The notes under the pieces: model-generated
Told to the model about the DNA's origin: nothing
What the model saw: only the letters and a program-made list of their open reading frames with translations
Database searches by the model: none
Source of the DNA: Candidatus Poseidoniaceae archaeon
GTDB taxonomy: Archaea > Thermoplasmatota > Poseidoniia > Poseidoniales > Poseidoniaceae
DNA length: 39,942 nt
Reading direction: 5' to 3'
Assembly (NCBI GenBank): GCA_022424925.1
Contig: JAKMGM010000113.1
Coordinates: 1 to 39,942 of the forward strand
In this document: positions 8,853 through 16,621 of the stretch, piece after piece
Layout of the letters: each line of letters starts with the position of its first letter
Position numbering within the stretch: position 1 is the first letter of the stretch
Program-made: the position numbers and the translations under genes

Positions 8853-9715
8853 GAGGCGCACGTTGGCTCACCGACAGTTTGCGAGATAAACAGCCGTTTG
8901 ACAAGTCCTTAGGGCAGCATTTTCTCGTCAGTGATGAATGCATTGCACGGGCTGTTGAACTTGGTAATGTTTCCAAACACGATCATGTTCTAGAAATTGG
9001 ACCGGGACCCGGCGTTCTTACCGAGGTGTTGCTGTCAACCGGCTGCACACTCACCGCCATTGAAATCGATGGCGGTGCTGTCGAGCATCTTTTAGGCGCA
9101 TTCGCTCCAGAAATTGAGACAGAGCAGTTTCATCTTATCGAAGGCGATGCGTTGCAGGTGCGTTGGCCTGAAAACATCACCAAGATTGTTGCCAATATTC
9201 CGTATCAAATTTCGTCGCCCCTCATTGATGTGTTAACTCGCTATCATCGCAATCCTCGTACATCTGCATTAGAGCAGATTGTTCTACTTGTCCAAGAAGA
9301 ATTTGCTGAACGGCTGGTTATGGAATACGAAAGCGATGTGGGGTCACTGGGAATGACCGTTTGTCTTGATTGGGAATGCGAAATCGAAGATAAGGTTCCA
9401 CCGCATTACTTCAGCCCAATGCCTAAAGTCAATTCCTGTTATGTTACCATGGAGCCGCACGGTGAAGAATGGCCGTGCGATGTCCGTTTGGTTCGTCAAA
9501 TGATTCATTTGGCGTTTGATCAACGAAGGAAGAAACTCCGTTCGACTTTGAAATCTGTTCCGCGACGAATTGGTCGGGTCAATGGTTGGCATGCTGGGCG
9601 TTGGAAGCAGGCCTATGCCTCGCATCTTGATGACGAGCGAATGGAGATGCGGCCCGAAGAACTCGAAATAGAGGATTGGATTGAACTGTGTGAATCGTTC
9701 ACTCGCGTTGCCTAA
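8849..9715 (+). CDS. rsmA: 16S rRNA dimethyladenosine transferase KsgA/Dim1
   Basis: An SAM-dependent methyltransferase of 288 residues that dimethylates the two adjacent adenines near the 3' end of 16S rRNA. Visible family motifs are LGQHFLVSDE at the N-terminus, the SAM-binding VLEIGPGPG (residues 47-55), the acidic AIEID strand end, and the catalytic NIPYQISSPL near residue 116. A C-terminal helical domain holds FDQRRKKLRSTLK. The ATG overlaps the DUF655 stop as ATGA, so the pair is translationally coupled. The usual downstream neighbour hemK is absent; a 103-base gap and an unrelated gene follow. Confidence 0.96.
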   Translation: MRGARWLTDSLRDKQPFDKSLGQHFLVSDECIARAVELGNVSKHDHVLEIGPGPGVLTEVLLSTGCTLTAIEIDGGAVEHLLGAFAPEIETEQFHLIEGDALQVRWPENITKIVANIPYQISSPLIDVLTRYHRNPRTSALEQIVLLVQEEFAERLVMEYESDVGSLGMTVCLDWECEIEDKVPPHYFSPMPKVNSCYVTMEPHGEEWPCDVRLVRQMIHLAFDQRRKKLRSTLKSVPRRIGRVNGWHAGRWKQAYASHLDDERMEMRPEELEIEDWIELCESFTRVA

Positions 9716-9758
9716 ATCGTAGTTCATAAGGTGTCAATGCGTAGTCTATTCCTACACT

Positions 9759-9795
9759 GCGAGAGGAGAGCCTTTTCTTAGGAGGGTCTCCTCGC
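9759..9795 (+). promoter_or_regulatory. Hairpin between ksgA and the next gene
   Basis: GAGGAGA (9763-9769) pairs perfectly with TCTCCTC (9787-9793). The outer GC (9759-9760 with 9794-9795) pairs across a two-base bulge, and the 17-base loop has a possible inner CCT/AGG pairing. The right side of the loop contains GGAGGG, resembling a ribosome site, while the real ribosome site GGAGGGG lies downstream at about 9807-9813. It could be a ksgA 3' structure or a leader element of the following gene. Confidence 0.4.
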
Positions 9796-9818
9796 CTAGA
9801 ACCGACGGAGGGGACGCT

Positions 9819-10910
9819 ATGGCCAAGAAAGACACCTATCTTGCTTTACTACGCCGAGGAATCGATGAAACAACTGCTCAGCAGTTGGCCGATTCAGGGC
9901 TCAAAATTGGCGACCTTAAGAAAATCGACAAAGACATGTTGATTGAAAATTATGGTCTTAAAGCCGATATCGCAGACGGTGTTATTTCGATTATCACCGC
10001 CGGTCCTCAAAGTCACGGTAAAGAACGCTATCTTTCGAAAGTCTTGGCTCCTGAGAAGAAGCAGGAATCAAAGATTGAAGAAATTAAGTTCCAACGCAAG
10101 CAAAAAGACGTTCTCACTGAACTTGCTGAACAGAAAGAGCGTTTGAAAATTGCTAAAGTGGAATCGTTCCGAGCCAAGAAACTCATCATGAATCGTCTTG
10201 GAAAAACGGTTGAACTCATTGTCAAATTAGAGAACAACCTTCACGATGAGGGTAAAGACGACCAGAAAGTCAAGATTCGGGACCAACTGGAAACCCGTGG
10301 ACTCGAAGCCGCAAGAGATCACGAAATGCTTGAGCTTGAGGGCACACCTCAAGACATCGTTGACTTCCGTCGCAACCACGTTCCTGCCCTCATTTTCCAC
10401 GCCTGCCCAGAATGTGGTGATGAGATGGACCCTCGACAAGCCCGAGACCAAGACCGACCGCAAGAATGGGCTTTCATGTGCTGGGAGTGCGAGACGAGTT
10501 TTTCGCCTGGACTTGCTAACCTTGTGGAGACTCGACTTTCAAACGGTTCTCGAATCATCATTGACCCAGATAAGCGACCTCGTAACCCGGTGCCACCGAA
10601 ACCGGCATCGATGGACCTCACCAGTATGAACGAGTTAATCCGCAAAGATTTGGAGGTCACAGGTGCAACTGCTGATGAGATGACCAAGGCTGTTGAAGAA
10701 GGTGGACTGACGGGCGGTCTAATGGACATCAACGATTGGATTGACCAAAAAATTGACGCCAAAAATTACATTCAGGCACAAGAAGATCGCGAGGATTTCA
10801 TCCTACGCACCGGTGCAGGTGCAACGAAATTCAACAAATGGATGAAGAAGGCCGGACTTTACTTCAACAAGCAAACTGGTCGCTGGACGCGTCACAAGGA
10901 CATGCGCTGA
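9819..10910 (+). CDS. Unrecognised HhH/coiled-coil/zinc-ribbon protein
   Basis: A protein of 363 residues not assigned to a named family. Residues 5-65 form a helical repeat with IDETTAQQLADSGLKIGDLKKID, similar to helix-hairpin-helix or SAM-like modules. Residues about 85-165 are highly charged and helical and likely a coiled coil. A zinc ribbon follows (CPECGDEM, then CWECETSF, about 30 residues apart). The C-terminal third has conserved-looking NDWIDQKIDAKNY and ends with a basic GRWTRHKDMR. It carries a very strong GGAGGGG ribosome site, so high expression is likely. A nucleic-acid-binding role, for example in transcription or ribosome assembly, is inference from the domain types and from lying behind the L21e-rpoF-ksgA run. 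Confidence 0.8.
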   Translation: MAKKDTYLALLRRGIDETTAQQLADSGLKIGDLKKIDKDMLIENYGLKADIADGVISIITAGPQSHGKERYLSKVLAPEKKQESKIEEIKFQRKQKDVLTELAEQKERLKIAKVESFRAKKLIMNRLGKTVELIVKLENNLHDEGKDDQKVKIRDQLETRGLEAARDHEMLELEGTPQDIVDFRRNHVPALIFHACPECGDEMDPRQARDQDRPQEWAFMCWECETSFSPGLANLVETRLSNGSRIIIDPDKRPRNPVPPKPASMDLTSMNELIRKDLEVTGATADEMTKAVEEGGLTGGLMDINDWIDQKIDAKNYIQAQEDREDFILRTGAGATKFNKWMKKAGLYFNKQTGRWTRHKDMR

Positions 10911-10919
10911 GGTATTCTC

Positions 10920-11258
10920 ATGTCCGCCAATGCGGTTACCGCCGATGAGACACCGACTTCTGTTTCAACACGGCCAGTTGTACGTTTTTTACAAGGTGCA
11001 AATCTGTTAGGCCAAACGCCATTTATTGCAGGTAACACCCTTGTCGAACATGCAGAAGACGCTGGCGTACGTATCCCAACAAATTGCACTTCAGGAACCT
11101 GCGGGACATGTATGGTGACCCTCATCTACGGGGATGTCCCTCTTCCAGACATACTCCCCCCAGGTCTCGATGACTATCTGGTTGAGGAGTGTGCACGGCT
11201 CGGCTGTATCGGTGTTCCGACTGGAGATGTTGATGTCGATATTCGTCCACCGTTGTAA
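10920..11258 (+). CDS. 2Fe-2S ferredoxin (plant/adrenodoxin fold)
   Basis: An electron carrier of 112 residues. The cluster ligands are Cys56, Cys61 and Cys64 in NCTSGTCGTC and a fourth Cys96 in LGCIGVP, the standard C-x4-C-x2-C...C spacing of plant-type ferredoxins; Cys91 is extra. The beta-grasp opening VVRFLQGANLLGQTP and a DAEDAGVRIP-like strand precede the cluster. About 18 residues of N-terminal extension are present. The gene follows the zinc-ribbon gene by 9 bases with GAGGT as ribosome site. The redox partners are not visible, apart from the 63-residue membrane protein right after it. Confidence 0.92.
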   Translation: MSANAVTADETPTSVSTRPVVRFLQGANLLGQTPFIAGNTLVEHAEDAGVRIPTNCTSGTCGTCMVTLIYGDVPLPDILPPGLDDYLVEECARLGCIGVPTGDVDVDIRPPL

Positions 11259-11269
11259 GAGGGAAACAC

Positions 11270-11461
11270 ATGGATATCAACCCGTTTTCGAGTACGATGC
11301 TGATCATCGTTGTCGATCTGCTCGGTCTGTACATCATCATTCGTTTTCTTGCTTGGAAAGTACGGCACAAGTTGGAAGAGGTTGAACAACGTCAACAATT
11401 TTCAAATTATCAGAAAAAAAAGGCTCGTTCAAACAGAACTTCGACGACAGAATCCGAGTGA
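11270..11461 (+). CDS. Small single-TM protein of 63 residues
   Basis: One hydrophobic helix (about residues 9-28, MLIIVVDLLGLYIIIRFLAW) is followed by a strongly charged helix (VRHKLEEVEQRQQ) and a basic, Ser/Thr-rich tail. It starts 11 bases after the ferredoxin stop behind GAGGGAA, so it reads as an operon member. No known family is recognised. A membrane anchor or docking subunit for the ferredoxin is one possibility, but this is inference from order alone. Confidence 0.65.
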   Translation: MDINPFSSTMLIIVVDLLGLYIIIRFLAWKVRHKLEEVEQRQQFSNYQKKKARSNRTSTTESE

Positions 11462-11488
11462 ATGACCAGTCGATTGTCTGAGCAGCAT

Positions 11489-11519
11489 GAACACGCTCGT
11501 AGTGAAAGCGCGAGTGTTC
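11489..11519 (+). promoter_or_regulatory. Bulged hairpin ahead of xseA
   Basis: GAACA (11489-11493) pairs with TGTTC (11515-11519), and CTCG (11496-11499) with CGAG (11511-11514). There is a two-base bulge and an 11-base loop. It lies inside the longest possible xseA frame, but before the start I prefer, so it may be a leader structure or an end signal of the ferredoxin operon. Confidence 0.35.
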
Positions 11520-11546
11520 AAGAACTGTGGGCATCTGTTTCGCCTT

Positions 11547-12812
11547 ATGACCGGTAATGGGCACGTCACAACCGGTGCCACACCGATTGGGCAATTCGTG
11601 CAACTGGTCAAACGAACTGTTGCTCATGACCCCTTGTTCACAAATCAGGCGTTGAAAGGCGAGGTTACGCAGTGGAAACAATACGCCAGTGGTCATACCT
11701 ACTTTTCGTTACGTGATGAAGATGGCCAAATGAGCGCCGTAATTTGGAAAGGAAAATGCTTCATTGACCCGAACATCAAGGAAGGAACCGAGGTCGTTGT
11801 TCTTGCAACACTCGACGTTTATGTGAAACGTGGCAATATCCAACTGGTTGTCCAACGAATCGAACCGGTGAATCTTCTCGGCGAACTTGAGAAAACCAAA
11901 CGTAAACTGTTAGAATCGCTGAGACGGGAAGGAGAACTTGACCGCCAACGCCACCCAGTCCCTTTCGTTCCACAACACATTGCCATAGTGACGGGTGCAG
12001 GTTCAGCCGCACTTGCTGACATGCATCGTTTGATTGAAAATCGATGGCCTGGATTGCGGCGAACGGTGATTGGTGTCCTGGTTCAGGGGCAGCGTGCACC
12101 AGAAGAAATTGTTCGAGCCTTAGCCGTAACACGAATGCTTGCCGACCCAAACATTGCGGAACAGCGTGGTCAGCCACCTGTTGATTTGGTGATTGTCGGA
12201 CGAGGCGGAGGTGCGCCTGAGGATTTGTGGGCCTTCAATTTGGAGCCAGTTGCTCGTGCCATTCTCGCCAGTCCAGTACCGGTCGTTTCCGCAGTTGGTC
12301 ATGAATCCGATGTCCTGGTTTCTGATTTGGTGGCAGATGTGCGAGCGTCAACGCCTTCTGATGCGATTGAACGTGTCGTTCCGTCGCTCAATGAACTGCA
12401 ATTTTTCCTGGATGAATTGGAAGAACGAATGACGGTTGCTTCACGGCGCCAACTCACGGATTGTCAACAAAGACTGGCAGTGCTTCAATCGCGTTTGCGC
12501 GTCGCACCGCTTGCAGGTATAAACCGAGCCAGAACCGAACTGATGTCGCTTGGCTCTCGGATGGAACGCTCAGCGCGTCAATTGTTTAACATTCAGTCCA
12601 CTCGATTAGCGCGTTATGAATCATCGCTGGCTGCTGTACACCCGCAGCGTGTCTTAGAAAGGGGTTACTCGATGACTCAAGACGCAAAAGGAACTGTATT
12701 AACCAGTATAGAAGGACTTCAAACCGGGCAAGACATTTTCCTGCACTTTGCAGATGGAACTGCTGATGCTACCGTTGTAAAAACCAAACAAATGAGGCGA
12801 AACGATGACTAA
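11547..12812 (+). CDS. xseA: Exodeoxyribonuclease VII large subunit
   Basis: The catalytic subunit of exonuclease VII, a single-strand DNA nuclease best known from bacteria. The N-terminal OB fold (ALKGEVTQWKQYASGHTYFSL) is followed by the catalytic region with HIAIVTGAGSAALADM, VDLVIVGRGGGAPEDLWAFN and VVSAVGHESDVLVSDLVADVRASTPSDA. A long helical coiled coil and a C-terminal ERGYSM segment complete it. I start at ATG 11547 because this leaves a normal N-terminus before the OB fold. An upstream ATG at 11487 would add 20 residues, over a hairpin. Neither has a clear ribosome site. The overlap with xseB supports an obligate two-subunit enzyme. Acquisition from bacteria is likely by family knowledge. 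Confidence 0.95.
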   Translation: MTGNGHVTTGATPIGQFVQLVKRTVAHDPLFTNQALKGEVTQWKQYASGHTYFSLRDEDGQMSAVIWKGKCFIDPNIKEGTEVVVLATLDVYVKRGNIQLVVQRIEPVNLLGELEKTKRKLLESLRREGELDRQRHPVPFVPQHIAIVTGAGSAALADMHRLIENRWPGLRRTVIGVLVQGQRAPEEIVRALAVTRMLADPNIAEQRGQPPVDLVIVGRGGGAPEDLWAFNLEPVARAILASPVPVVSAVGHESDVLVSDLVADVRASTPSDAIERVVPSLNELQFFLDELEERMTVASRRQLTDCQQRLAVLQSRLRVAPLAGINRARTELMSLGSRMERSARQLFNIQSTRLARYESSLAAVHPQRVLERGYSMTQDAKGTVLTSIEGLQTGQDIFLHFADGTADATVVKTKQMRRNDD

Positions 12813-13029
12813 AGAACAACCAACCTACACCCAAGCAGTACTGCGACTTGAAACCATAGTGTCTACCCTTGAACGAGGGGGAATGGGTCTTGATGAAACT
12901 TTGAAATTGTATGAAGAGGGTGCTGCCCTGCTCACGATATGCAAAGCGGAATTATCAACAGCAGAAGGAAAATTGAATGAACTTCAACTCAATACGATTG
13001 AAGCAGCACTTGAATCGGATGCTCAATAA
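12805..13029 (+). CDS. xseB: Exodeoxyribonuclease VII small subunit
   Basis: A helical protein of 74 residues. It has the family hallmark YTQAVLRLETIVSTLERGGMGLDETLKLYEEG, which forms the helical hairpin that coats the coiled coil of XseA. The length is typical. It overlaps the xseA end by 8 bases, with GAGGCGA as ribosome site, so stoichiometric translation is expected. The order xseA-xseB is as in many bacteria. Confidence 0.95.
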   Translation: MTKEQPTYTQAVLRLETIVSTLERGGMGLDETLKLYEEGAALLTICKAELSTAEGKLNELQLNTIEAALESDAQ

Positions 13030-13057
13030 ATACTGCAAAAAGAGCCGAGGTGAGACG

Positions 13058-13360
13058 ATGAAACCGAAAAAAATCCAAGCGATTCAGAGACGCTTATCAC
13101 GTGTTCTTGGGGCATGGAAAGACCCACACACCGAAGTCGCTCTTTCGGATTCAAATCAAATCCAGGGTATTGAAGTCACCGAAGAGGGCCAAATCAATCT
13201 CGCCATCGTCCCTGAACGCCCTCACTGCCCGTGCTGCTTGTTCGATTTACGCGATTTGCGCCAAACGATTGCTGGAATAAAGGATGTTTCTTCTGTGGAA
13301 TTACTCATCACTGGCGTACCGGCTGCTGAGCGATGGACCCGAGTTCTTAATCCAGAGTAA
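13058..13360 (+). CDS. FSCA/MIP18-type metal-sulfur cluster assembly-like protein
   Basis: A protein of 100 residues with the small alpha/beta layout of the FSCA (MIP18, DUF59, PaaD) family: an N-terminal helix (RRLSRVLGAWKDP), a strand pair, then ERPHCPCC with Cys57, Cys59 and Cys60 before a long helix, and a final SVELLITGVP strand. The PHCPCC cluster takes the place of the usual TxxxCP motif. A role in Fe-S cluster handling is inferred. The frame is open upstream to 12977 inside xseB, but ATG 13058 has GAGGTGAG just before it. The end overlaps the convergent membrane gene by 14 bases. Confidence 0.75.
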   Translation: MKPKKIQAIQRRLSRVLGAWKDPHTEVALSDSNQIQGIEVTEEGQINLAIVPERPHCPCCLFDLRDLRQTIAGIKDVSSVELLITGVPAAERWTRVLNPE

Positions 13361-14171
13361 TTCGAGATTTGAGCACCATATAGGCCGGTAAAGACCAGCC
13401 GAACACAGCTCCAAGCCAAGCAACGGCTGACCCAATATAGATGCCCCATTCTGGCAAAGAATACATGGCAATGATGGCGTAGATTGCCACGCTCACGCCA
13501 CCAAGAGCCATCGGTCCGGCTGCCCCACGAGGCACTGTGGGGCCTTGAGCAAGCCAAAGTGCGACCATACTGGTCAGAAAGATGGCAGGAAAAACGGCGG
13601 CTAAGCCCGCAATGAACGGCTGTCCTTGAGAAGAGAGCCAAACCGCTGCGCCGATTGCTCCAGCGGCAGCACTGCCTCGAAGAACCAATACAGATTTGGC
13701 TACCGGTTCACTGCCTTTGGGAGTTTCGCGAATGTTCCAATTCATCCGAACAGCAAGCGCAATGATGAACATGAGCCCTACCGAGGCAATACCCCATGGC
13801 GAGAAGCCGTAGTCAAGCGCGTATTCAACGCCAAAGAACATCAGCATTCCAAACACAAGCCATGTTGCCAGTGAGCACACGGTTGTCGAAAGAAGCGGTC
13901 TTTTCACCGTCTCAAGTTGAGGGGGAAGATAGATCCATACCGCAAGGAATATTCCGTTGACCAACATTCCTAAAGGCATGATTGCGAGGCTTTGTCTGAA
14001 AAGTACCTCATCCCCTGCAAGGTAGATTCCAGCGGCAGCAGGAAGTATGGTTGAAGGCATTGTACCAAGGATTCCTCCTGCCAGCCCGCCCCAGCGTTCG
14101 ATAGCAAGCGTAACCAATACCGCTATGCAACCGGCTAAAACGGCGGAAACAAGCACTGAAGATGCAATCAT
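13347..14171 (-). CDS. Polytopic membrane protein, unknown
   Basis: A very hydrophobic protein of 274 residues with about nine predicted TM segments and short loops. The first half has a Gly/Pro-rich motif GGLAGGILGTMPSTILPAAAG between TM1 and TM2, and the second half repeats a similar feel in GQPFIAGLAAVFPAIFLTSM. This hints at an internal duplication of four or five helices, as in small transporters of the DMT or GlpM type. No signature residues identify a substrate. It is the last gene of a minus-strand group and starts 18 bases after the histone-like gene. Confidence 0.75.
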   Translation of the reverse strand: MIASSVLVSAVLAGCIAVLVTLAIERWGGLAGGILGTMPSTILPAAAGIYLAGDEVLFRQSLAIMPLGMLVNGIFLAVWIYLPPQLETVKRPLLSTTVCSLATWLVFGMLMFFGVEYALDYGFSPWGIASVGLMFIIALAVRMNWNIRETPKGSEPVAKSVLVLRGSAAAGAIGAAVWLSSQGQPFIAGLAAVFPAIFLTSMVALWLAQGPTVPRGAAGPMALGGVSVAIYAIIAMYSLPEWGIYIGSAVAWLGAVFGWSLPAYMVLKSRITLD

Positions 14172-14189
14172 AACAGTGCCTCAAAGGGT

Positions 14190-14981
14190 TCAAGCGAACG
14201 GGTCAATGTTGACAATCTGGTCAACATCAATGCGTTTGTACCCGCGCTCACGCGCATTTTCAGCCGCTTTTGAGAGCATTGCTCTCATCCAGCCCAACGA
14301 CATCAGTGTTTGCATTTTGCTTAGCGATTCGATGAAATGAACCGGGTTTCCACCGAACTGTGTATTGCTGCGGATATCTGATTCCATTTGCTCGACAACC
14401 ATGTAATATGTTTCAATCAATTCTTCGACAGCGTCTTTGGTTACCGGCATCTTCGCATGGGTTTTTGCCAGCGCTAAAAGAGATGACTCGGTGAGAATTC
14501 CACCGCCTTGGCTGATGACGAACTCTTCGGTCTGTCCCGCTTCAGGTATCGTTTCGTCTTCATCCGAATCGCTACCAAGTCCCATGCCGGCAACGGCAAT
14601 CTCAAGGTGACGTGGCTTGATTGTCGCAACTCGGTCTTTCTCCGCAGCGATTTCCGCATGATAAACGATTTTCGACAGATAGGTCTCAACTTGTGCTATA
14701 CCTGCTTGGACAGCAGCAGAACCTACCGATTCGACATCAGCAATTTCATCAATCATCAGTTCTCGTGTACGGTTGTAGTTTAGGCGAGTTCGGTACGGGT
14801 CGTCAAGGGTTTTACGCTCCGGGTCTTGTGCTAGTGTAGCTGCTTCCATCTCTGGAACGAAGCGGCGTATTTCGGCACATACCAGTTCCACGAGTTGCTC
14901 TTTAACAGCGCCAGCGAGCCTCATCTCAGTGAAGTTTGAGGCAACTGCTCCAATGTGACCGGTCGAGTAAGGCTTTGCCAT
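14190..14981 (-). CDS. Putative double histone-fold protein
   Basis: A protein of 263 residues. Residues 72-131 resemble one archaeal histone fold: helix 1 at 72-83, a short loop, a long helix 2 at about 88-115 (AVQAGIAQVETYLSKI), a loop, and the TIKPRHLEIAV segment, comparable to the TIKAEDIELAV end of HMf-type histones. Residues 163-258 resemble a second, more divergent copy, with PVTKDAVEELIETYYMV and a closing GYKRIDVDQIVNI; an insertion of about 25 residues splits its long helix. An N-terminal helical region (20-45) and an acidic linker (136-155) complete it. DNA packaging or a transcription-factor-like role is inference, since many basic DNA-contact residues are not obvious. No name is given. 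Confidence 0.6.
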   Translation of the reverse strand: MAKPYSTGHIGAVASNFTEMRLAGAVKEQLVELVCAEIRRFVPEMEAATLAQDPERKTLDDPYRTRLNYNRTRELMIDEIADVESVGSAAVQAGIAQVETYLSKIVYHAEIAAEKDRVATIKPRHLEIAVAGMGLGSDSDEDETIPEAGQTEEFVISQGGGILTESSLLALAKTHAKMPVTKDAVEELIETYYMVVEQMESDIRSNTQFGGNPVHFIESLSKMQTLMSLGWMRAMLSKAAENARERGYKRIDVDQIVNIDPFA

Positions 14982-15032
14982 ACTCGTGCCACATCGCAGA
15001 CGAAACTTGAAGGCTATGGTCGTTCTTTTTGC

Positions 15033-15296
15033 CTATTCGACCATGCCATCGTCGCGACCCATCGCCTGGGAAATCTCCCACGCATGCAAACATTCGTGGC
15101 CACCGAGGAATCCACCAGCTTCTCGACTCGGTCCAATAAATTCAGATGAGCAAAATTGACAGAAAACGCTCACGATGGGTTCGTTGTAATAGGTACCGTT
15201 CGGCGTTTTTCGTACTGGAATACGCTTGCCGACATCTTCGTGGGTCCATCCCTCGGTCTTCTCACAGATTTCGCCGTCTTTGTGTTCTTGTTCCAT
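15033..15296 (-). CDS. Small Cys/His protein, possible zinc-binding
   Basis: A protein of about 87 residues starting MEQEHKDGEICEK. It has FCQFC and, about 16 residues later, GGHECLHAWE, so a CxxC plus HxCxH set could bind one zinc. A conserved-looking HEDVGKRIPVRKTPNGTYY lies before it. The ATG at 15294-15296 sits 2 bases beyond the M24 peptidase stop, pointing to translation coupling. A longer frame to 15323 would overlap that gene. No family is recognised. Confidence 0.6.
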   Translation of the reverse strand: MEQEHKDGEICEKTEGWTHEDVGKRIPVRKTPNGTYYNEPIVSVFCQFCSSEFIGPSREAGGFLGGHECLHAWEISQAMGRDDGMVE

Positions 15297-15298
15297 GA

Positions 15299-16621
15299 TT
15301 ACCACTCCGTTAACCAAGGCCATGCGCCACCAGCAGAGACCGGGCGCATACCCTCATCATCTCGAATCCACGTATCTTCACTACCAATACTACCCGTCGC
15401 ATAGACTGCTTTAGGTTCAATAGCCATCGCACCTCCAACAGGTAAAGGTCGGTCAAAACCTGCAGCCACAACGGGTGACTCGTCGAGTTGGAGGCCTACT
15501 GAATGGCCGAGAAATCGGCTCTGGTCGGGTGCCATGCCCATCAAATTGTCTTTGTATCCCAGTTCAACAGCCAAACCATACGCCTCATTCCAAGCCTGCT
15601 CGCACGTTTCACCACGGTCAAGAACATCGACGACAGTATCTTTTACGGCCACCATATCTTCAAGACGCTGATGCCATTGTTCAGAAAGTGAACCTGCGAC
15701 AAACATCCGCGTCATGTCAACAATGTATCCTCGATGGGCGTGCACAAGGTCGACGAGAACGGGTTCATTTGCCCGAATACGGTGGAAGCCAGAACCCATA
15801 CCGGCCAGAGGGTGAGCACCTGTTCCACCGACGGCTGAATCAAAAAACGACGGTATACCTCCAGCGCGGCCGGTGACGATGACGCCTCGGTCGCACTGAA
15901 GCGGAAATCGGCGCATCTGTACAGCGCCTCCGAATCCTTCAGAGCGGCTGACCGCTTCGGCTGCCGCTACCAATTCTAATTCAGTAATACCCTTACCGCC
16001 AACTGCCTCAACCGCTTCAAACATTCGAAGTTGGACTTCTGCAGCCGCATCCATTTGTTCGATTTCCCAACGGGATTTGATTTCTCTTTGACGATGAACG
16101 AGGGCAGTGACATCCGGGCAGACACCTAAGGAACTGAAAATGCTTACAAAACGTTGAGCGAAAGTGGCTGGAATTTCGCCAAACTGGAGCCCAGGGGCGG
16201 ATGTAACGCCTCGTTGGGTAAGAACCTCAACCAGCTGATTTGAGCGAGGAAAGGGCACAATGTCGTGCGGTGCATTAGAGCCGCCACCCTCAAACAGGGC
16301 GCGTTGAAGTGAGCGTCGCACGAACAACACTGAGCGCTTATCTTCAGCCGCTGCCGATGGAATATACATCGATGCATTTTGTCTGCCACCTGCGTAATAA
16401 TAGAGATCGACGGGGTGCTGGATGAAAGCACCAATCAAACCTGCTTCAGCGAGTAATTCGCCAAGCCGGTGCTGACGAGCAGCTAATTCTGAAGCAGGAA
16501 CCCTCCAGTCTTCGCCATCGGGGCCAACAAGGTCAGCCTCATCCCATCCAGTCATTGTTGAATGCTGCAGGCGGCCGTTCAAAACGGCATCGCTCAAACT
16601 TCGATTTCGGGAGGCATCCAT
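15299..16621 (-). CDS. M24 family metallopeptidase (Xaa-Pro aminopeptidase-like)
   Basis: A creatinase/aminopeptidase-P-type protein of up to 440 residues. The N-terminal creatinase-like domain (LIGAFIQHPVDLYYYAGG) is followed by the pita-bread catalytic domain. The five metal-ligand positions can be traced: Asp in VLVDLVHAH, Asp in VDMTRMF, His in FLGHSVGL, Glu in AIEPKAV and Glu in GSEDTW. It would remove N-terminal residues before proline, or cleave a related amide. The first ATG (16619-16621) overlaps the methyltransferase by 28 bases. ATG 16555 is an alternative that would leave a 38-base gap. Neither has a strong ribosome site. Confidence 0.9.
   Translation of the reverse strand: MDASRNRSLSDAVLNGRLQHSTMTGWDEADLVGPDGEDWRVPASELAARQHRLGELLAEAGLIGAFIQHPVDLYYYAGGRQNASMYIPSAAAEDKRSVLFVRRSLQRALFEGGGSNAPHDIVPFPRSNQLVEVLTQRGVTSAPGLQFGEIPATFAQRFVSIFSSLGVCPDVTALVHRQREIKSRWEIEQMDAAAEVQLRMFEAVEAVGGKGITELELVAAAEAVSRSEGFGGAVQMRRFPLQCDRGVIVTGRAGGIPSFFDSAVGGTGAHPLAGMGSGFHRIRANEPVLVDLVHAHRGYIVDMTRMFVAGSLSEQWHQRLEDMVAVKDTVVDVLDRGETCEQAWNEAYGLAVELGYKDNLMGMAPDQSRFLGHSVGLQLDESPVVAAGFDRPLPVGGAMAIEPKAVYATGSIGSEDTWIRDDEGMRPVSAGGAWPWLTEW

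Noticed and set aside
11487..11546. The 20-residue upstream extension of XseA
   Set aside because: It falls on a hairpin and is not needed for the OB fold; kept only as an alternative start.
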